DNA of 64,000 nucleotides from Paenibacillus sp. JJ-100 (GCF_948329825.1 NZ_CAOJCM010000003.1:1-64000), one strand, 5' to 3'; counted from the first letter of the stretch, positions 20,087 through 30,023 are shown. The notes: generated from the letters alone by a model not told the origin. Numbers and translations: made by a program.

Positions 20087-21463
20087 ATGATTAGTGATAC
20101 GATTACAGCCATATCTACAGCGGTCGGAGAAGCCGGGATTGCCGTTATTCGCGTCAGTGGCCCGGATGCCGTGACGGAGACGGAGAAGATTTTTCGGAGT
20201 AAAACACCTTTGACTCAGGCAGCATCTCATACAGTTCATTATGGCCATATTATAGATCCCACGACTGGGGATAATGTAGAAGAGGTACTGGTAACGGTAA
20301 TGCGTGCACCTCGTTCATTCACCACAGAGGATGTAGTAGAAATTAGTGCACATGGTGGTGTGGTATCCGTTAAACGGGTGATGGACCTGTTGCTTCAGCT
20401 TAACATCCGTCTTGCAGAACCGGGTGAATTCACGAAACGAGCGTTTCTCAATGGGCGAATCGATCTGTCTCAGGCAGAAGGGGTGATGGATCTCATTCGT
20501 TCAAAATCCGATCGTGCCTTCTCCGTAGCCTTGAAACAAGTAGAAGGTAAATTATCTTCCAAGCTGCGTGATCTGAGACATACGCTAGTAGAAACTTTGG
20601 CTCATATTGAAGTAAACATTGATTATCCTGAACATGATGTGGAATCCTTAACATCTGAATTCATTAAAGAAAAGTCAATGCAAGTCATGACTGAAATCGA
20701 TAAATTACTTGTCACAGCGGAGCAAGGTAAAATACTGCGCGAAGGGATTACAACGGCTATCGTTGGAAGGCCCAACGTTGGTAAATCCTCATTAATGAAC
20801 ACACTCACACAAGATAATCGGGCAATAGTTACCGACATTCCAGGAACGACCCGAGACGTCATTGAAGAGTTTATTACGATAAATAATATCCCTTTGAAGC
20901 TGCTTGATACAGCAGGGATTCGGGAAACGATGGACGTTGTCGAGAAAATCGGGGTAGAGCGTTCCCGCTCGGCTGTTAAAGACGCTGATTTAATTCTGAT
21001 GGTTGTGAATGCAGCTGAACCACTTCATCAGGACGAGATTGAATTGTTGGAACAAATCCGCGGTAGACAATCAATTATCATTATGAATAAAATGGACTTA
21101 ACCCCACAAATTGATCGCGATGTTCTGCTTCGTTATATTTCAGAAGAGCAACTTGTTCCGATGTCGGTGAAGGATGATCTAGGTGTTGATCGTTTGGAGG
21201 AAGCAATCTCCACACTGTTTTTCAGCGGAAAACTTGAATCTGCTGATCTGACCTATGTAAGCAATGTTCGACATATTGCTCTGTTGAAAAAAGCGAAGCA
21301 ATCGCTGGTGGATGCTTATGAAGCTGCCGATCAATTTGTTCCAATTGACATGATTCAGATTGATGTTCGTTTGGCGTGGGAACAGCTTGGAGAGATCGTG
21401 GGCGATACGGCACATGATGCTTTAATTGATCAGATTTTCTCCCAGTTCTGTCTAGGAAAGTAA
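20087..21463 (+). CDS. mnmE: tRNA uridine-5-carboxymethylaminomethyl GTPase MnmE
   Basis: 458 residues. N-terminal tetrahydrofolate-binding domain (TITAISTAVGEAGIAVIRVSG), helical domain, and an inserted G domain with GRPNVGKSS, DIPGTTRD and NKMD. The C-terminus ends in FCLGK, the C-x-G-K motif needed for chemistry (C455). With MnmG it modifies U34 of several tRNAs. ATG preceded by AGTAGGGAGAG. 146 bp before mnmG. Confidence 0.97.
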   Translation: MISDTITAISTAVGEAGIAVIRVSGPDAVTETEKIFRSKTPLTQAASHTVHYGHIIDPTTGDNVEEVLVTVMRAPRSFTTEDVVEISAHGGVVSVKRVMDLLLQLNIRLAEPGEFTKRAFLNGRIDLSQAEGVMDLIRSKSDRAFSVALKQVEGKLSSKLRDLRHTLVETLAHIEVNIDYPEHDVESLTSEFIKEKSMQVMTEIDKLLVTAEQGKILREGITTAIVGRPNVGKSSLMNTLTQDNRAIVTDIPGTTRDVIEEFITINNIPLKLLDTAGIRETMDVVEKIGVERSRSAVKDADLILMVVNAAEPLHQDEIELLEQIRGRQSIIIMNKMDLTPQIDRDVLLRYISEEQLVPMSVKDDLGVDRLEEAISTLFFSGKLESADLTYVSNVRHIALLKKAKQSLVDAYEAADQFVPIDMIQIDVRLAWEQLGEIVGDTAHDALIDQIFSQFCLGK

Positions 21464-21609
21464 ATCATTATACTGTACATTCTATAGGAATCATCGTGTA
21501 TGATGGTAAGGTACAATTTCTGCCCGTTGTCAAAGGATGGAATGATGTTGTTGCCAGGAAGTATTGGTTTGATTATAGATATTAAAACGGAACAAGGAGG
21601 TAATTATAC

Positions 21610-23499
21610 ATGGCTTTTGATGGCGGCAGTTATGATATCATCGTCGTTGGAGCAGGACATGCCGGGGTAGAGTCGGCACTTGCAGCAGCCCGGATGGGCT
21701 CTAAAACGTTGATGATTACAATTAACCTTGATATGGTAGCTTTCATGCCCTGTAACCCATCCATTGGGGGACCAGCAAAAGGACACGTTGTACGGGAGAT
21801 TGATGCACTAGGCGGAGAAATGGGACGGAATATTGATAAAACCTTTATTCAGATGCGGATGCTCAATACAGGTAAAGGGCCTGCGGTTCATGCCCTTCGT
21901 GCACAGGCTGATAAATTCTCTTACCAACATACGATGAAAGAAACGTTGGAGAAAGAACCTAATGTGACGATGCGTCAGGGTATGGTGGATCGTCTGCTTG
22001 TTGAAGATGGCCAGTGTGTTGGAGTCGTTACTCAAACAGGCGCAGAGTATCGCGCCAAAGCTGTGGTTCTGACTACAGGCACTTATCTTCGTGGTAAAGT
22101 AATTATGGGTGAGTTGATGTATGAGAGTGGACCAAACAATCAGCAACCGTCGGTAAAGTTATCTGAGCATTTGCGTGAGTTGGGATTCGAACTGGTACGT
22201 TTCAAAACAGGGACACCCCCGCGTGTGCATAAGGACACGATTGATTTTAGCAAAACAGAAATTCAGCCCGGAGATGATGACCCGAAGTTCTTCTCCTATG
22301 AAACAGCGTCTTCCACTAACGAGCAGCTGCCTTGCTGGCTGACATATACGTCTGTGGAAACACATCAAATTATTAACGATAATCTGCATCGTGCTCCGAT
22401 GTTCTCTGGAGTGATCGAAGGAACAGGACCGCGTTACTGTCCATCCATTGAGGACAAAATTGTTCGTTTCAGTGATAAGCCGAAGCATCAGGTTTTCCTT
22501 GAACCGGAAGGTAAAAATACATCCGAGTATTATGTACAAGGATTGTCTACTAGTATGCCAGAAGAAGTACAACTTGCTATTGTACGTTCTGTCCCAGGTT
22601 TGGAAAAGGCCGAAATAATGCGTAATGGTTACGCAATTGAATATGATGCCATGGTTCCAACTCAATTGTGGCCATCTCTCGAAACAAAACGTCTGCCAGG
22701 ACTATTCACGGCTGGTCAGATCAATGGCACATCCGGCTACGAAGAAGCAGCAGCGCAAGGGATCATGGCTGGCATCAACGCAGTACGTAAAGTTCAAGGC
22801 AAAGAGGCTATCGTACTTGATCGTTCCCAAGGTTATATTGGTGTATTGATTGACGATCTGGTTACGAAAGGTACGAGCGAGCCTTATCGATTGCTGACAT
22901 CTCGTGCTGAATATCGTTTGTTGCTCCGTCATGACAATGCGGATATGCGTCTCACAGAGATTGGTCATGAAATCGGATTAATCAAAGAGGAACGTTATGC
23001 GGCTTTTCTCGATAAAAAAGCAAAAGTTGAGCAGGAGATCACACGTCTGAAAGAAGCAAAAGTACGCCCGGTTGAGGTCAATGCCAAACTTGAAGAAATT
23101 GGTTCAACACCGATCCAGGATGGCAGCACGTTACTCAATCTGATGCGTCGTCCAGAGATCGGCTATGACTGGATTGAACAAGTTTCTCCTTCCGAGGTAG
23201 AGTTGACCGCTGATATGAAGGAACAAGTTGAGATTCAGATCAAATACGCGGGTTATATTGAGAAACAGTTGGTTCACGTGGAACGTTTGCTGAAAATGGA
23301 GAAAAAGAAAATTCCAGATACAATTGTATATGATGAGATTCACGGTCTGGCTATGGAAGCTAAGCAGAAGCTCGCTAAAATCCGGCCGATATCGATTGGT
23401 CAAGCATCTCGTATCGCCGGAGTCACTCCCGCAGATATCTCCATCTTGCTTGTCTATCTGGAGCATTATAATCGCGTTACCGCAGCAAGGGGACAATAA
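21610..23499 (+). CDS. mnmG: tRNA modification FAD enzyme MnmG (GidA)
   Basis: 629 residues, full length. The N-terminal Rossmann motif [17 protein letters not shown] binds [25 protein letters not shown] and [13 protein letters not shown] are family signatures. It partners MnmE. AAGGAGG precedes the ATG. It contains a CACGTG-centred sequence (23270-23285) matching 14 of 16 positions of the parS form found in parB. The stop shares one base with the rsmG start. Confidence 0.97.
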   Translation: MAFDGGSYDIIVVGAGHAGVESALAAARMGSKTLMITINLDMVAFMPCNPSIGGPAKGHVVREIDALGGEMGRNIDKTFIQMRMLNTGKGPAVHALRAQADKFSYQHTMKETLEKEPNVTMRQGMVDRLLVEDGQCVGVVTQTGAEYRAKAVVLTTGTYLRGKVIMGELMYESGPNNQQPSVKLSEHLRELGFELVRFKTGTPPRVHKDTIDFSKTEIQPGDDDPKFFSYETASSTNEQLPCWLTYTSVETHQIINDNLHRAPMFSGVIEGTGPRYCPSIEDKIVRFSDKPKHQVFLEPEGKNTSEYYVQGLSTSMPEEVQLAIVRSVPGLEKAEIMRNGYAIEYDAMVPTQLWPSLETKRLPGLFTAGQINGTSGYEEAAAQGIMAGINAVRKVQGKEAIVLDRSQGYIGVLIDDLVTKGTSEPYRLLTSRAEYRLLLRHDNADMRLTEIGHEIGLIKEERYAAFLDKKAKVEQEITRLKEAKVRPVEVNAKLEEIGSTPIQDGSTLLNLMRRPEIGYDWIEQVSPSEVELTADMKEQVEIQIKYAGYIEKQLVHVERLLKMEKKKIPDTIVYDEIHGLAMEAKQKLAKIRPISIGQASRIAGVTPADISILLVYLEHYNRVTAARGQ

Positions 23500-24221
23500 T
23501 GGACGATATTCAACAACAGCTGCAAAGGCGATTGAAAAAACACGGTATAGAGCTAGAAGAACGGCAACTGGAACAGTTCGAATTGTATTATAAAGAATTG
23601 GTATCCTGGAACGAAAAAATGAACCTGACTGGCATTACAGATCGTGAGCAGGTATATACGAAACATTTCTATGATTCAGTATCGCTGGCATTCTATACTG
23701 ATATGTCTAAAGTCAATAAACTTGCGGATATTGGTTCAGGAGCAGGATTCCCGGGATTGCCTTTGAAAATCTGTTTTCCACATATCCAGCTTACAATTAT
23801 TGATTCATTAAATAAAAGGATCGGCTTTTTGCAACATGTGGTTGATACCCTTGGTCTTGAACAGGTGGAATTAATCCATGGCCGTGCGGAAGAGTTGGGA
23901 CGCAAAGAAGGATATCGGGATAGCTATGATCTCGTTACTGCACGTGCGGTAGCTAAACTAGCTGTGCTGAATGAGTTCTGTCTTCCTTTTGTACGTAAAA
24001 GTGGTATGTTCGCTGCCATGAAAGGTAGCGATCCAAGGGATGAAATGAAAGAAGCAGAGTTTAGTTTCAATCAGCTCAAAGGACGAGTAAAAGCCGTTCA
24101 CCCATTCCAGCTACCGGTGGAAGAGTCGGAGCGTCATATCATACTCATTCAGAAGTTTGATAAGACGCCACATAAGTACCCTCGTAAACCGGGAACACCT
24201 CTTAAAACTCCACTTGTTTAG
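23499..24221 (+). CDS. rsmG: 16S rRNA (guanine-N7) methyltransferase RsmG (GidB)
   Basis: 240 residues. Class I SAM-dependent methyltransferase fold with the GSGAGFPGLPLKI glycine loop, opening with a helical cap (YYKELVSWNEKMNLTGI). Family members methylate G527 of 16S rRNA; loss gives low-level streptomycin resistance. The ATG overlaps the mnmG stop by one base (TAATG), implying translational coupling. A parS-containing terminator follows 85 bp downstream. Confidence 0.96.
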   Translation: MDDIQQQLQRRLKKHGIELEERQLEQFELYYKELVSWNEKMNLTGITDREQVYTKHFYDSVSLAFYTDMSKVNKLADIGSGAGFPGLPLKICFPHIQLTIIDSLNKRIGFLQHVVDTLGLEQVELIHGRAEELGRKEGYRDSYDLVTARAVAKLAVLNEFCLPFVRKSGMFAAMKGSDPRDEMKEAEFSFNQLKGRVKAVHPFQLPVEESERHIILIQKFDKTPHKYPRKPGTPLKTPLV

Positions 24222-24303
24222 ACTAGAGTAGCGAGTTGCTAGGGTAGATAAGAAAAGTATTAAAGTAATGTCTCAAATTAGTGTCTCAACATTAGAGGCG
24301 AGG

Positions 24304-24339
24304 AAGAGAGGATGTTTCACGTGAAACATCCTCTTTTTT
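24304..24339 (+). terminator. rsmG terminator whose stem is a perfect parS site
   Basis: A perfect 28-bp palindrome (24307-24334) is followed by a run of T to 24339. Its core TGTTTCACGTGAAACA (24313-24328) is an exact, fully symmetric parS, the site bound by ParB/Spo0J. One sequence thus seems to serve both as intrinsic terminator and centromere site, about 2.3 kb ahead of parB. Confidence 0.9.
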
Positions 24340-24851
24340 GTGTCTATATGTTCTCTTCTTGTTCTCTTTATGTTCTTATGTTTATGTGGATCGCTTTAGG
24401 TATCGATTATTTGATTAATTTACATTAGATGATCGTTAAACATGGTAGATGCATAGTCAATTGACCCGATCTAGCACATATAACCTAATTACAGGACATA
24501 ATTGAATTGGTATCTTGTAGAAATTAGAGAGAGATAGAGACTAGGAGAATGTCATATGTGATATATTTTTTCATTTTCTATGACAAACGCTAAAGAAAAG
24601 CAGGAAAATTTGCTCGATTTAAAGAATAGGTAAACATAGGATTATGGAGAAAAAGATGATAGAATAGAAGTATCAGACCTTGCGTAAACAGTGGTCAAGA
24701 TTTACTGATATAAATAGATGGTCAAGCATTTGATGCTGCTTGGAGCAAGTCGTGCTACCAGCATAACTTAATTCAAGAACGATGAAGTATGGAGTCTCGC
24801 TTACGGAATAAGAAGCACCTGCTGATTACGCGGGAGCTATTACGAAATTAG
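24340..24851. other. Gene-free region before noc
   Basis: About 510 AT-rich bases without a credible gene. Some secondary structure is likely (CAAGCATTTGATGCTGCTTG near 24723-24742), but no known riboswitch could be recognised. The noc promoter is presumably here but was not pinned down. Confidence 0.5.
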
Positions 24852-24866
24852 GTGGTAATCTACGGA

Positions 24867-25685
24867 ATGAAAGAACAATTTTCGAAGTTGTTTGGTTTGG
24901 CGGATCGCAATAACGGAGATGAGATCAAACAAGTCCCGGTTAATGAAATTGTGAGTAGTCCATATCAACCCCGTACTATTTTTGATGATGATAAGATTGA
25001 TGAGTTACTGCAAACGATTAAAACACATGGCGTCATTCAACCGATTGTTGTTCGGGTTCGGAATGGATCATATGAGATTATTGCTGGGGAACGACGCTGG
25101 CGTGCAGTTCGCAAACTGGGCCTTGATCATATCCCGGCCATTGTGCGTGAATTCAATGATTCTCAAGCAGCATCCATTGCATTGATTGAGAACTTGCAAC
25201 GTGAAGGATTAACTTCGATTGAGGAAGCGGTTGCTTACCAGAAGTTGATTGATCTGCATCAATTGACACAGGAAAGTCTTGCTCAGAGACTAGGCAAAAG
25301 CCAGTCCACCATTGCTAATAAAATTCGTTTGTTACAGCTTCCTGAAGGTGTAAAAACAGCCTTGATGGAACGGAAGATATCTGAACGCCATGCCAGAGCA
25401 TTGTTATCCCTCGATACGGAAGAGTTGCAATTAAAATTGCTCGGCGAGATTATCGACAAAGAATTGAACGTGAAACAGACGGAGGCACGGGTTGCCTTTT
25501 ATAAGGAAGCTTCCAAGATCAAAAAATCCAAACGTATATCCTTTACCAAAGATGTGAGGCTGGCGCTTAATACTATTCGTCAATCCATTGATATGGTAAC
25601 AGGCTCAGGTATGGAAATTAAAACAAAAGAAGCTGATCATGAAGATCACTACGAGATCGTTATTCATATTCCAAAACGCAAATAG
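24867..25685 (+). CDS. noc: Nucleoid occlusion protein Noc
   Basis: 272 residues; ParB-family DNA-binding protein that blocks division-septum assembly over the nucleoid in B. subtilis. It opens with the membrane-targeting type helix (MKEQFSKLFGL), then the ParB/Srx domain with PYQPRTIFDD, GVIQPIVVR and GERRWRAVRKLG, and a helix-turn-helix (TQESLAQRLGKSQSTIANKIRLLQLP). ATG 24867 is chosen because it begins the amphipathic helix typical of Noc; AGGTGG lies 11 nt upstream, slightly far. A longer GTG start at 24852 is possible. It is a paralogue of parB in the same cluster. Confidence 0.93.
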   Translation: MKEQFSKLFGLADRNNGDEIKQVPVNEIVSSPYQPRTIFDDDKIDELLQTIKTHGVIQPIVVRVRNGSYEIIAGERRWRAVRKLGLDHIPAIVREFNDSQAASIALIENLQREGLTSIEEAVAYQKLIDLHQLTQESLAQRLGKSQSTIANKIRLLQLPEGVKTALMERKISERHARALLSLDTEELQLKLLGEIIDKELNVKQTEARVAFYKEASKIKKSKRISFTKDVRLALNTIRQSIDMVTGSGMEIKTKEADHEDHYEIVIHIPKRK

Positions 25686-25694
25686 TTGAAGCTT

Positions 25695-25717
25695 AAGGCG
25701 GCAATGGGCCGCTTTTT
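25695..25717 (+). terminator. noc terminator
   Basis: Stem GCGGC (25698-25702) / GCCGC (25708-25712), 5-nt loop, extended by A-T and G-T pairs, followed by TTTTT. 10 bp past the noc stop, so soj-parB likely has its own promoter in 25718-25874. Confidence 0.8.
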
Positions 25718-25874
25718 CTATCTATACAGTCCGTTAGTTATAGAACGTGATGGGAACGAAACGTTTATTGCTAAGGAAACGGTAGTTGTTGTTCTTGTGG
25801 ACGGTGGCCGCCTGCTTTTTAACTGTAAATCACAACCTACAAGAAAAGACTCCTATTTATTTGAGGTGAAGGTA

Positions 25875-26636
25875 TTGTCTAAGATTATGGCCGTGGCAAA
25901 TCAAAAGGGCGGTGTGGGGAAAACAACAACATCGGTTAATTTGGGTGCAGGACTTGCTTCACTCGGAAAGAGAGTACTGCTTGTCGATATTGACCCCCAG
26001 GGGAATACAACGAGTGGCGTCGGAATTAATAAAGCAGACGTGGCAAACTGTATATATGATGTCATTATTAATGATGTGCCTCCCCAGGAAGCGATCGTAG
26101 AGACTCAAATCGAGGGCCTTCATATCATACCTGCGACGATTCAACTTGCTGGAGCCGAGATTGAATTGGTATCCACCATATCGCGAGAAGTTCGTCTGAA
26201 AAAATCACTTGCCCTAGTTAAGAGCAATTATGATTATATTTTAATCGACTGCCCACCATCACTTGGTATGTTGACGATTAACTCGTTAACGGCATCGGAT
26301 TCAGTGATCATTCCTATTCAGTGTGAATACTATGCCCTGGAAGGATTGAGTCAGCTTTTGAATACTGTTCGATTGGTTCAAAAACATCTGAATACTTCTC
26401 TTCAGATTGAAGGCGTATTACTTACAATGTTTGATGCTCGCACAAATCTCGGTATTCAGGTTATAGAAGAAGTGAAGAAGTATTTCCAGCAAAAAGTGTA
26501 TCAAACGATTATTCCTCGTAATGTACGTCTTAGTGAAGCTCCTTCTCATGGACAATCTATTATTACGTATGATCCTCGTTCTAGAGGAGCGGAAGTGTAT
26601 TTAGAGCTCGCAAAGGAAGTGATTTCTTATGAGTAA
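25875..26636 (+). CDS. soj: Chromosome-partitioning ATPase ParA (Soj)
   Basis: 253 residues from a TTG start, the same length as B. subtilis Soj. The deviant Walker A NQKGGVGKTTT lies within the first 20 residues, with LVDIDPQGN and the IDCPPSLG switch following. It works with ParB at parS and also regulates DnaA in Bacillus. The frame stays open 63 codons further upstream, but the GAGGTGAAGG site and family length favour 25875. It overlaps parB by 8 bp. Confidence 0.96.
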   Translation: MSKIMAVANQKGGVGKTTTSVNLGAGLASLGKRVLLVDIDPQGNTTSGVGINKADVANCIYDVIINDVPPQEAIVETQIEGLHIIPATIQLAGAEIELVSTISREVRLKKSLALVKSNYDYILIDCPPSLGMLTINSLTASDSVIIPIQCEYYALEGLSQLLNTVRLVQKHLNTSLQIEGVLLTMFDARTNLGIQVIEEVKKYFQQKVYQTIIPRNVRLSEAPSHGQSIITYDPRSRGAEVYLELAKEVISYE

Positions 26637-27477
26637 GCGGCTTGGAAAAGGACTGGATGCCCTCATTCCTTCGCTTTCAATTAATGACGACGATAAAGTC
26701 GTAGAAATCCCGATTAGCCAACTGCGGGCTAACCCTTATCAGCCGCGTAAAGCATTTGATGAGGAAGCCATACATGAACTGGCGGAGTCGATCCGACAAC
26801 ACGGTGTGATTCAACCGATTATCGTACGTCCTGTCCTGCGAGGATATGAGATTATTGCAGGCGAACGCAGATTCAGAGCATCACAATATTGTGGAAATGC
26901 TACCGTTCCAGCAGTCGTACGTCCATTCAACGATCAGCAAGTGATGGAAATTGCCCTGATTGAGAACCTGCAACGGGAAAATCTGAATGCTATGGAAGTG
27001 GCTGTAGCCTACCAAGGATTAATGGACCAGTTTTCTATGACTCAGGAAGAATTGTCGGTAAAGGTAGGTAAATCACGTTCACATATTGCTAACTTTCTAC
27101 GTTTGCTTGCTTTGCCTGAAGAAGTGAAGGAACATGTTTCACGTGGAACATTATCCATGGGACATGCAAGAGCTATTGTAGGTGTGAAAGATGAGGAACT
27201 GGTGAAACAACTGGCTAAACAGTCAATTGATCAGCAATGGAGTGTGCGTGAGTTAGAAGAAGCAGTCCAACAACTGGATCGTTCCAAAACAGGTGAGACA
27301 AAAGCCAAAACCAAGCTGAAAAAGAAGGATCCATTTATTGATACTTTAGAAGAGTCACTTCGTGAACGGTTTAAAACGACAGTGAAAATTAAACATGGTC
27401 AAAAAGATAAAGGTAAGATAGAGCTCAACTACTACAGCAAGCAGGATCTCGAACGTTTATTGGAATTGTTGCAATAA
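26629..27477 (+). CDS. parB: Chromosome-partitioning protein ParB (Spo0J)
   Basis: 282 residues. N-terminal CTP-binding ParB/Srx domain (PYQPRKAFDEE, GVIQPIIVRP, GERRFRA), a central helix-turn-helix (TQEELSVKVGKSRSHIANFLRLL), and a dimerising C-terminus. It loads at parS, spreads as a CTP-dependent clamp and recruits SMC. Its own gene contains a parS at 27135-27150, as in B. subtilis spo0J. The start lies inside the soj end (8-bp overlap). Confidence 0.97.
   Translation: MSKRLGKGLDALIPSLSINDDDKVVEIPISQLRANPYQPRKAFDEEAIHELAESIRQHGVIQPIIVRPVLRGYEIIAGERRFRASQYCGNATVPAVVRPFNDQQVMEIALIENLQRENLNAMEVAVAYQGLMDQFSMTQEELSVKVGKSRSHIANFLRLLALPEEVKEHVSRGTLSMGHARAIVGVKDEELVKQLAKQSIDQQWSVRELEEAVQQLDRSKTGETKAKTKLKKKDPFIDTLEESLRERFKTTVKIKHGQKDKGKIELNYYSKQDLERLLELLQ
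27135..27150. promoter_or_regulatory. parS site inside parB
   Basis: TGTTTCACGTGGAACA, matching the parS consensus TGTTNCACGTGNAACA at all fixed positions. It lies in coding sequence for the EHVSRGT stretch of ParB, the same relative location as the parS in B. subtilis spo0J. Confidence 0.93.
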
Positions 27478-27521
27478 GCACCCGTTCGATTACTAACAAC
27501 ATGCAGAGCCATTCATGTCAT

Positions 27522-27566
27522 GACATATCGCCTCTGTGTTCCGGAGAATCGATATGTCCTTCTTTG
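27522..27566 (+). terminator. parB terminator
   Basis: Stem GACATATCG (27522-27530) / CGATATGTC (27550-27558), 19-nt loop, followed by CTTCTTTGTTT. The T run is interrupted, so strength is uncertain. Confidence 0.6.
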
Positions 27567-27597
27567 TTTATGCATAATACTTAGGTGTTGAAAGCTT

Positions 27598-28773
27598 ATG
27601 AGCAGAGGTGGTAGGAGGGTGGAGAAAATAATCTATCTTGATCATGCAGCTACATCTTGGCCCAAACCACCTTCTGTTGGTGAGGCGATGTTGAATGCAC
27701 TCGAATTTGCTGGGGCTAACCCAGGTAGAGGAAGTCATCGTATGGCTGTGCAAGCTAGTAGGGTATTGTTTGAAACAAGAAAAGAACTCGCTACCTTGTT
27801 CGGTATTAAGAATCCTAACGATATAGTATTCGGATCGAATACAACAGAAGTTCTTAATCTTGCCATTCGAGGTACTCTTCAAGATGGTGATCATGTCATC
27901 GCTACGATGGCAGAGCATAATTCCGTTCGGCGGCCACTAGAGTTGCTTCGTAAACAAGGAATAATACAGGTTGATTACGTACCTGTAGATGGATCTGGTT
28001 CTATCGATTTGAAAAAGATGGAACATATGTTTCGAGAAAATACCCGTCTGGTTGTATGTACACATAGCTCAAACTTGCTAGGTAGCATCTTGCCCATTAG
28101 TGAAATCTCACAGCTATGCCGTAAACATCAGGCTCTGTTACTGGTAGATGCAGCTCAAAGTGCAGGGGTCATGCCCGTAGACGTGGGACAACTGGGCATT
28201 GATATGCTTGCTTTTCCTGGACATAAGGGTTTGCTCGGACCGCAAGGAACAGGTGGTTTATATATCGCGCCTGATATTGATGTACAACCTCTTATATATG
28301 GAGGAACTGGCAGTCAATCAGAAGCACTGGAACAACCTAAAGTACGTCCTGACCGATATGAGGCAGGCACACCTAATACGATAGGAATTGCAGGTTTAGG
28401 GGCCGGAGTGAAGCAGGTACTTACGATATCGCCCTCAGTAATTTACCAGCATGAATGGGAGCTGACACAGCATATAATGGAAGGTATCTCTTCTATTCAA
28501 GGTGTTCGTATATTGGGACCGGAAATGGGGCAACCGCGTACCGGTTTAGTATCCTTTATTGTTGAAGGATATGATGCTGCTCAATTGGCATTCCAATTGG
28601 ATCGGAAATACAGTATTGCGGTGCGTTCGGGATTCCATTGTACGCCACTTGCACATGAGGCAGCTGGAACAACAGATACCGGAGCTGTTCGAGCAAGTGT
28701 AGGATATAGCACATCCAAAGATGAAGTGGATGAATTCATTCGGGCAGTAATAGAACTGACCTCTGATAAATAG
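27598..28773 (+). CDS. Cysteine desulfurase-family PLP enzyme
   Basis: 391 residues, aminotransferase class V fold. Opens with IIYLDHAATSWPKPPSVGEAM; the PLP-binding lysine is K210 (FPGHKGLLGPQGTGG), and an active-site-type cysteine C348 lies in RSGFHCTPLAHE, so it can plausibly take sulfur from cysteine. It looks closer to the stand-alone cysteine-desulfurase family group than to IscS/NifS or SufS, which is judgement by eye. ATG 27598 is used; GTG 27619, preceded by AGAGGTGG, would fit the usual family start nearly as well. Placed between parB and DUF4446; a DUF3343 (putative S/Se carrier) gene lies 1.3 kb downstream. Confidence 0.82.
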   Translation: MSRGGRRVEKIIYLDHAATSWPKPPSVGEAMLNALEFAGANPGRGSHRMAVQASRVLFETRKELATLFGIKNPNDIVFGSNTTEVLNLAIRGTLQDGDHVIATMAEHNSVRRPLELLRKQGIIQVDYVPVDGSGSIDLKKMEHMFRENTRLVVCTHSSNLLGSILPISEISQLCRKHQALLLVDAAQSAGVMPVDVGQLGIDMLAFPGHKGLLGPQGTGGLYIAPDIDVQPLIYGGTGSQSEALEQPKVRPDRYEAGTPNTIGIAGLGAGVKQVLTISPSVIYQHEWELTQHIMEGISSIQGVRILGPEMGQPRTGLVSFIVEGYDAAQLAFQLDRKYSIAVRSGFHCTPLAHEAAGTTDTGAVRASVGYSTSKDEVDEFIRAVIELTSDK

Positions 28774-28909
28774 TGAGATGCACTTTAATGTGCATTGAAT
28801 TGGTAATATATGATTAATTTCTTGCTTAACAGGTTGATTTATAATAGATGATAAGAACTGCGGACAGACGTGAATCTGATCAATAATATAGAGGGGTAGT
28901 TGCACTTAC

Positions 28910-29410
28910 ATGACTGAATTAAATGAGCTGATTCTGGAACAGCTGTTGTGGATTATTGGCGGATTAACATTACTTACGGTGATTTTACTGATCGTAAGCA
29001 TTGCTCAAGGGGCGAAGTTACGGAAATTTAAACGTAAATATGAAGCCATGATGGCTGGCAGTGGTGTGGAGGACCTGGAATCCTTGTTGGTTAATCTGAA
29101 AATTCAGATGGACAACATTGAGGATGAACACAAGTTGCAAACGAATCAGTTGCAAACAGCTCTACAGAAGCTGGCTCGGATTCAGGGCAAGGTTGGTGTG
29201 AAGAGGTACAATGCTTATGGGGAGCGCGGAACTGACCTAAGCTTCTCAATAGCCATGATTAATGAAAGTCAGGATGGCATGATTCTTACCGGATTATTCA
29301 ATCGTGATGGATCATATGTATATGCGAAACCTCTAAAAGGGGGAGAGTCAACGTATACACTTTCCCCTGAGGAAAAGGAAGCTATTACTCTGGCACTGCA
29401 AGCAGAGTAG
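28910..29410 (+). CDS. DUF4446 membrane-anchored protein
   Basis: 166 residues. One N-terminal transmembrane helix (about 11-34), a coiled-coil-like stretch (55-95: LESLLVNLKIQMDNIEDEHKLQTNQLQTALQKL), and a compact C-terminal domain with KVGVKRYNAYGERGTDLSFSIAMINE, the hallmark of DUF4446. Function unknown; commonly found near parB in Bacillota. Its 3' end overlaps the convergent yyaC 3' end by 26 bp. Confidence 0.85.
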   Translation: MTELNELILEQLLWIIGGLTLLTVILLIVSIAQGAKLRKFKRKYEAMMAGSGVEDLESLLVNLKIQMDNIEDEHKLQTNQLQTALQKLARIQGKVGVKRYNAYGERGTDLSFSIAMINESQDGMILTGLFNRDGSYVYAKPLKGGESTYTLSPEEKEAITLALQAE

Positions 29411-29990
29411 AACGGGTATGCCACTCTCGAATAGCCGAATATAGACTGCTTGCTATAATTTCAGACATACGCATTACAAGGCTGAGCCGTGTGTTCTGGA
29501 GCACAAAGTATTCCATAAAACCGCCGACGTTAACGATACCTGTCAGATGGATATCGCCGACCGGCGGTAATTCTTTATTCACCCCTGCACCAGGTTTGAG
29601 AGGACCGTTAACCACCTGAATGCTACCGACACTGGAGGATTGACCTAGACAGGCATCAATTCCAATCACGTATGGATTGTGATGAACACTGTAGATTTTG
29701 TTGAGAGTATCTTGGAGATTGACAGCATGAACAGGTTCATCCAGTGTACCGTATAGGTGAAATAAAGGGCTGTCCCATTTTGCAAGAGACGTACCTACAA
29801 GCGGACCGAGGCAGTCACCAGTAGATCGATCTGTACCGATGCAGACAATCACTACATTTTGTAACGAGTGGGCCTTGTAGAGATGGAACATTAAACGATG
29901 TACAATGGCCGAATGTACGCCTGGATCGGTATGAGCAACTTTCAAGCTGGTCATATCTTGTGACGAAAAGGAACGCGAAGTAGGATTCAT
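29385..29990 (-). CDS. yyaC: Sporulation protein YyaC (GPR-like fold)
   Basis: 201 residues. Spore-formation-associated YyaC family, related to the germination protease GPR: VVIVCIGTDRSTGDCLGPLVG, YGTLDEPVHAVNL, VIGIDACLG and VGDIHLTGIVNVGGFME are clear. The ATG at 29990 is preceded by GGGAAAGGAT; the open frame continues further upstream without support. It is opposite to its neighbours, overlaps DUF4446 tail to tail, and has a SigE-like promoter candidate upstream. Marks the organism as a spore former. Confidence 0.9.
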   Translation of the reverse strand: MNPTSRSFSSQDMTSLKVAHTDPGVHSAIVHRLMFHLYKAHSLQNVVIVCIGTDRSTGDCLGPLVGTSLAKWDSPLFHLYGTLDEPVHAVNLQDTLNKIYSVHHNPYVIGIDACLGQSSSVGSIQVVNGPLKPGAGVNKELPPVGDIHLTGIVNVGGFMEYFVLQNTRLSLVMRMSEIIASSLYSAIREWHTRSTLLAVPE

Positions 29991-30023
29991 AGGATCTATC
30001 CTTTCCCTTGGAATAGTAGTATC

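Noticed and set aside
23738..23751. CCCGGG in rsmG (and at 9032, 32964, 45268) as Noc sites
   Set aside because: Only the central hexamer to nonamer fits; outer positions disagree with the Noc consensus.
24745..24866. T-box-like end of the noc leader (AGGTGGTAA...ACGG)
   Set aside because: Resembles the T-box antiterminator string only loosely, has no terminator after it, and the AGGTGG is simply the best ribosome-binding site for noc.
25686..25874. 63-codon N-terminal extension of soj
   Set aside because: Starts inside the noc terminator, is hydrophobic and unlike ParA; TTG 25875 gives the standard 253-residue length.
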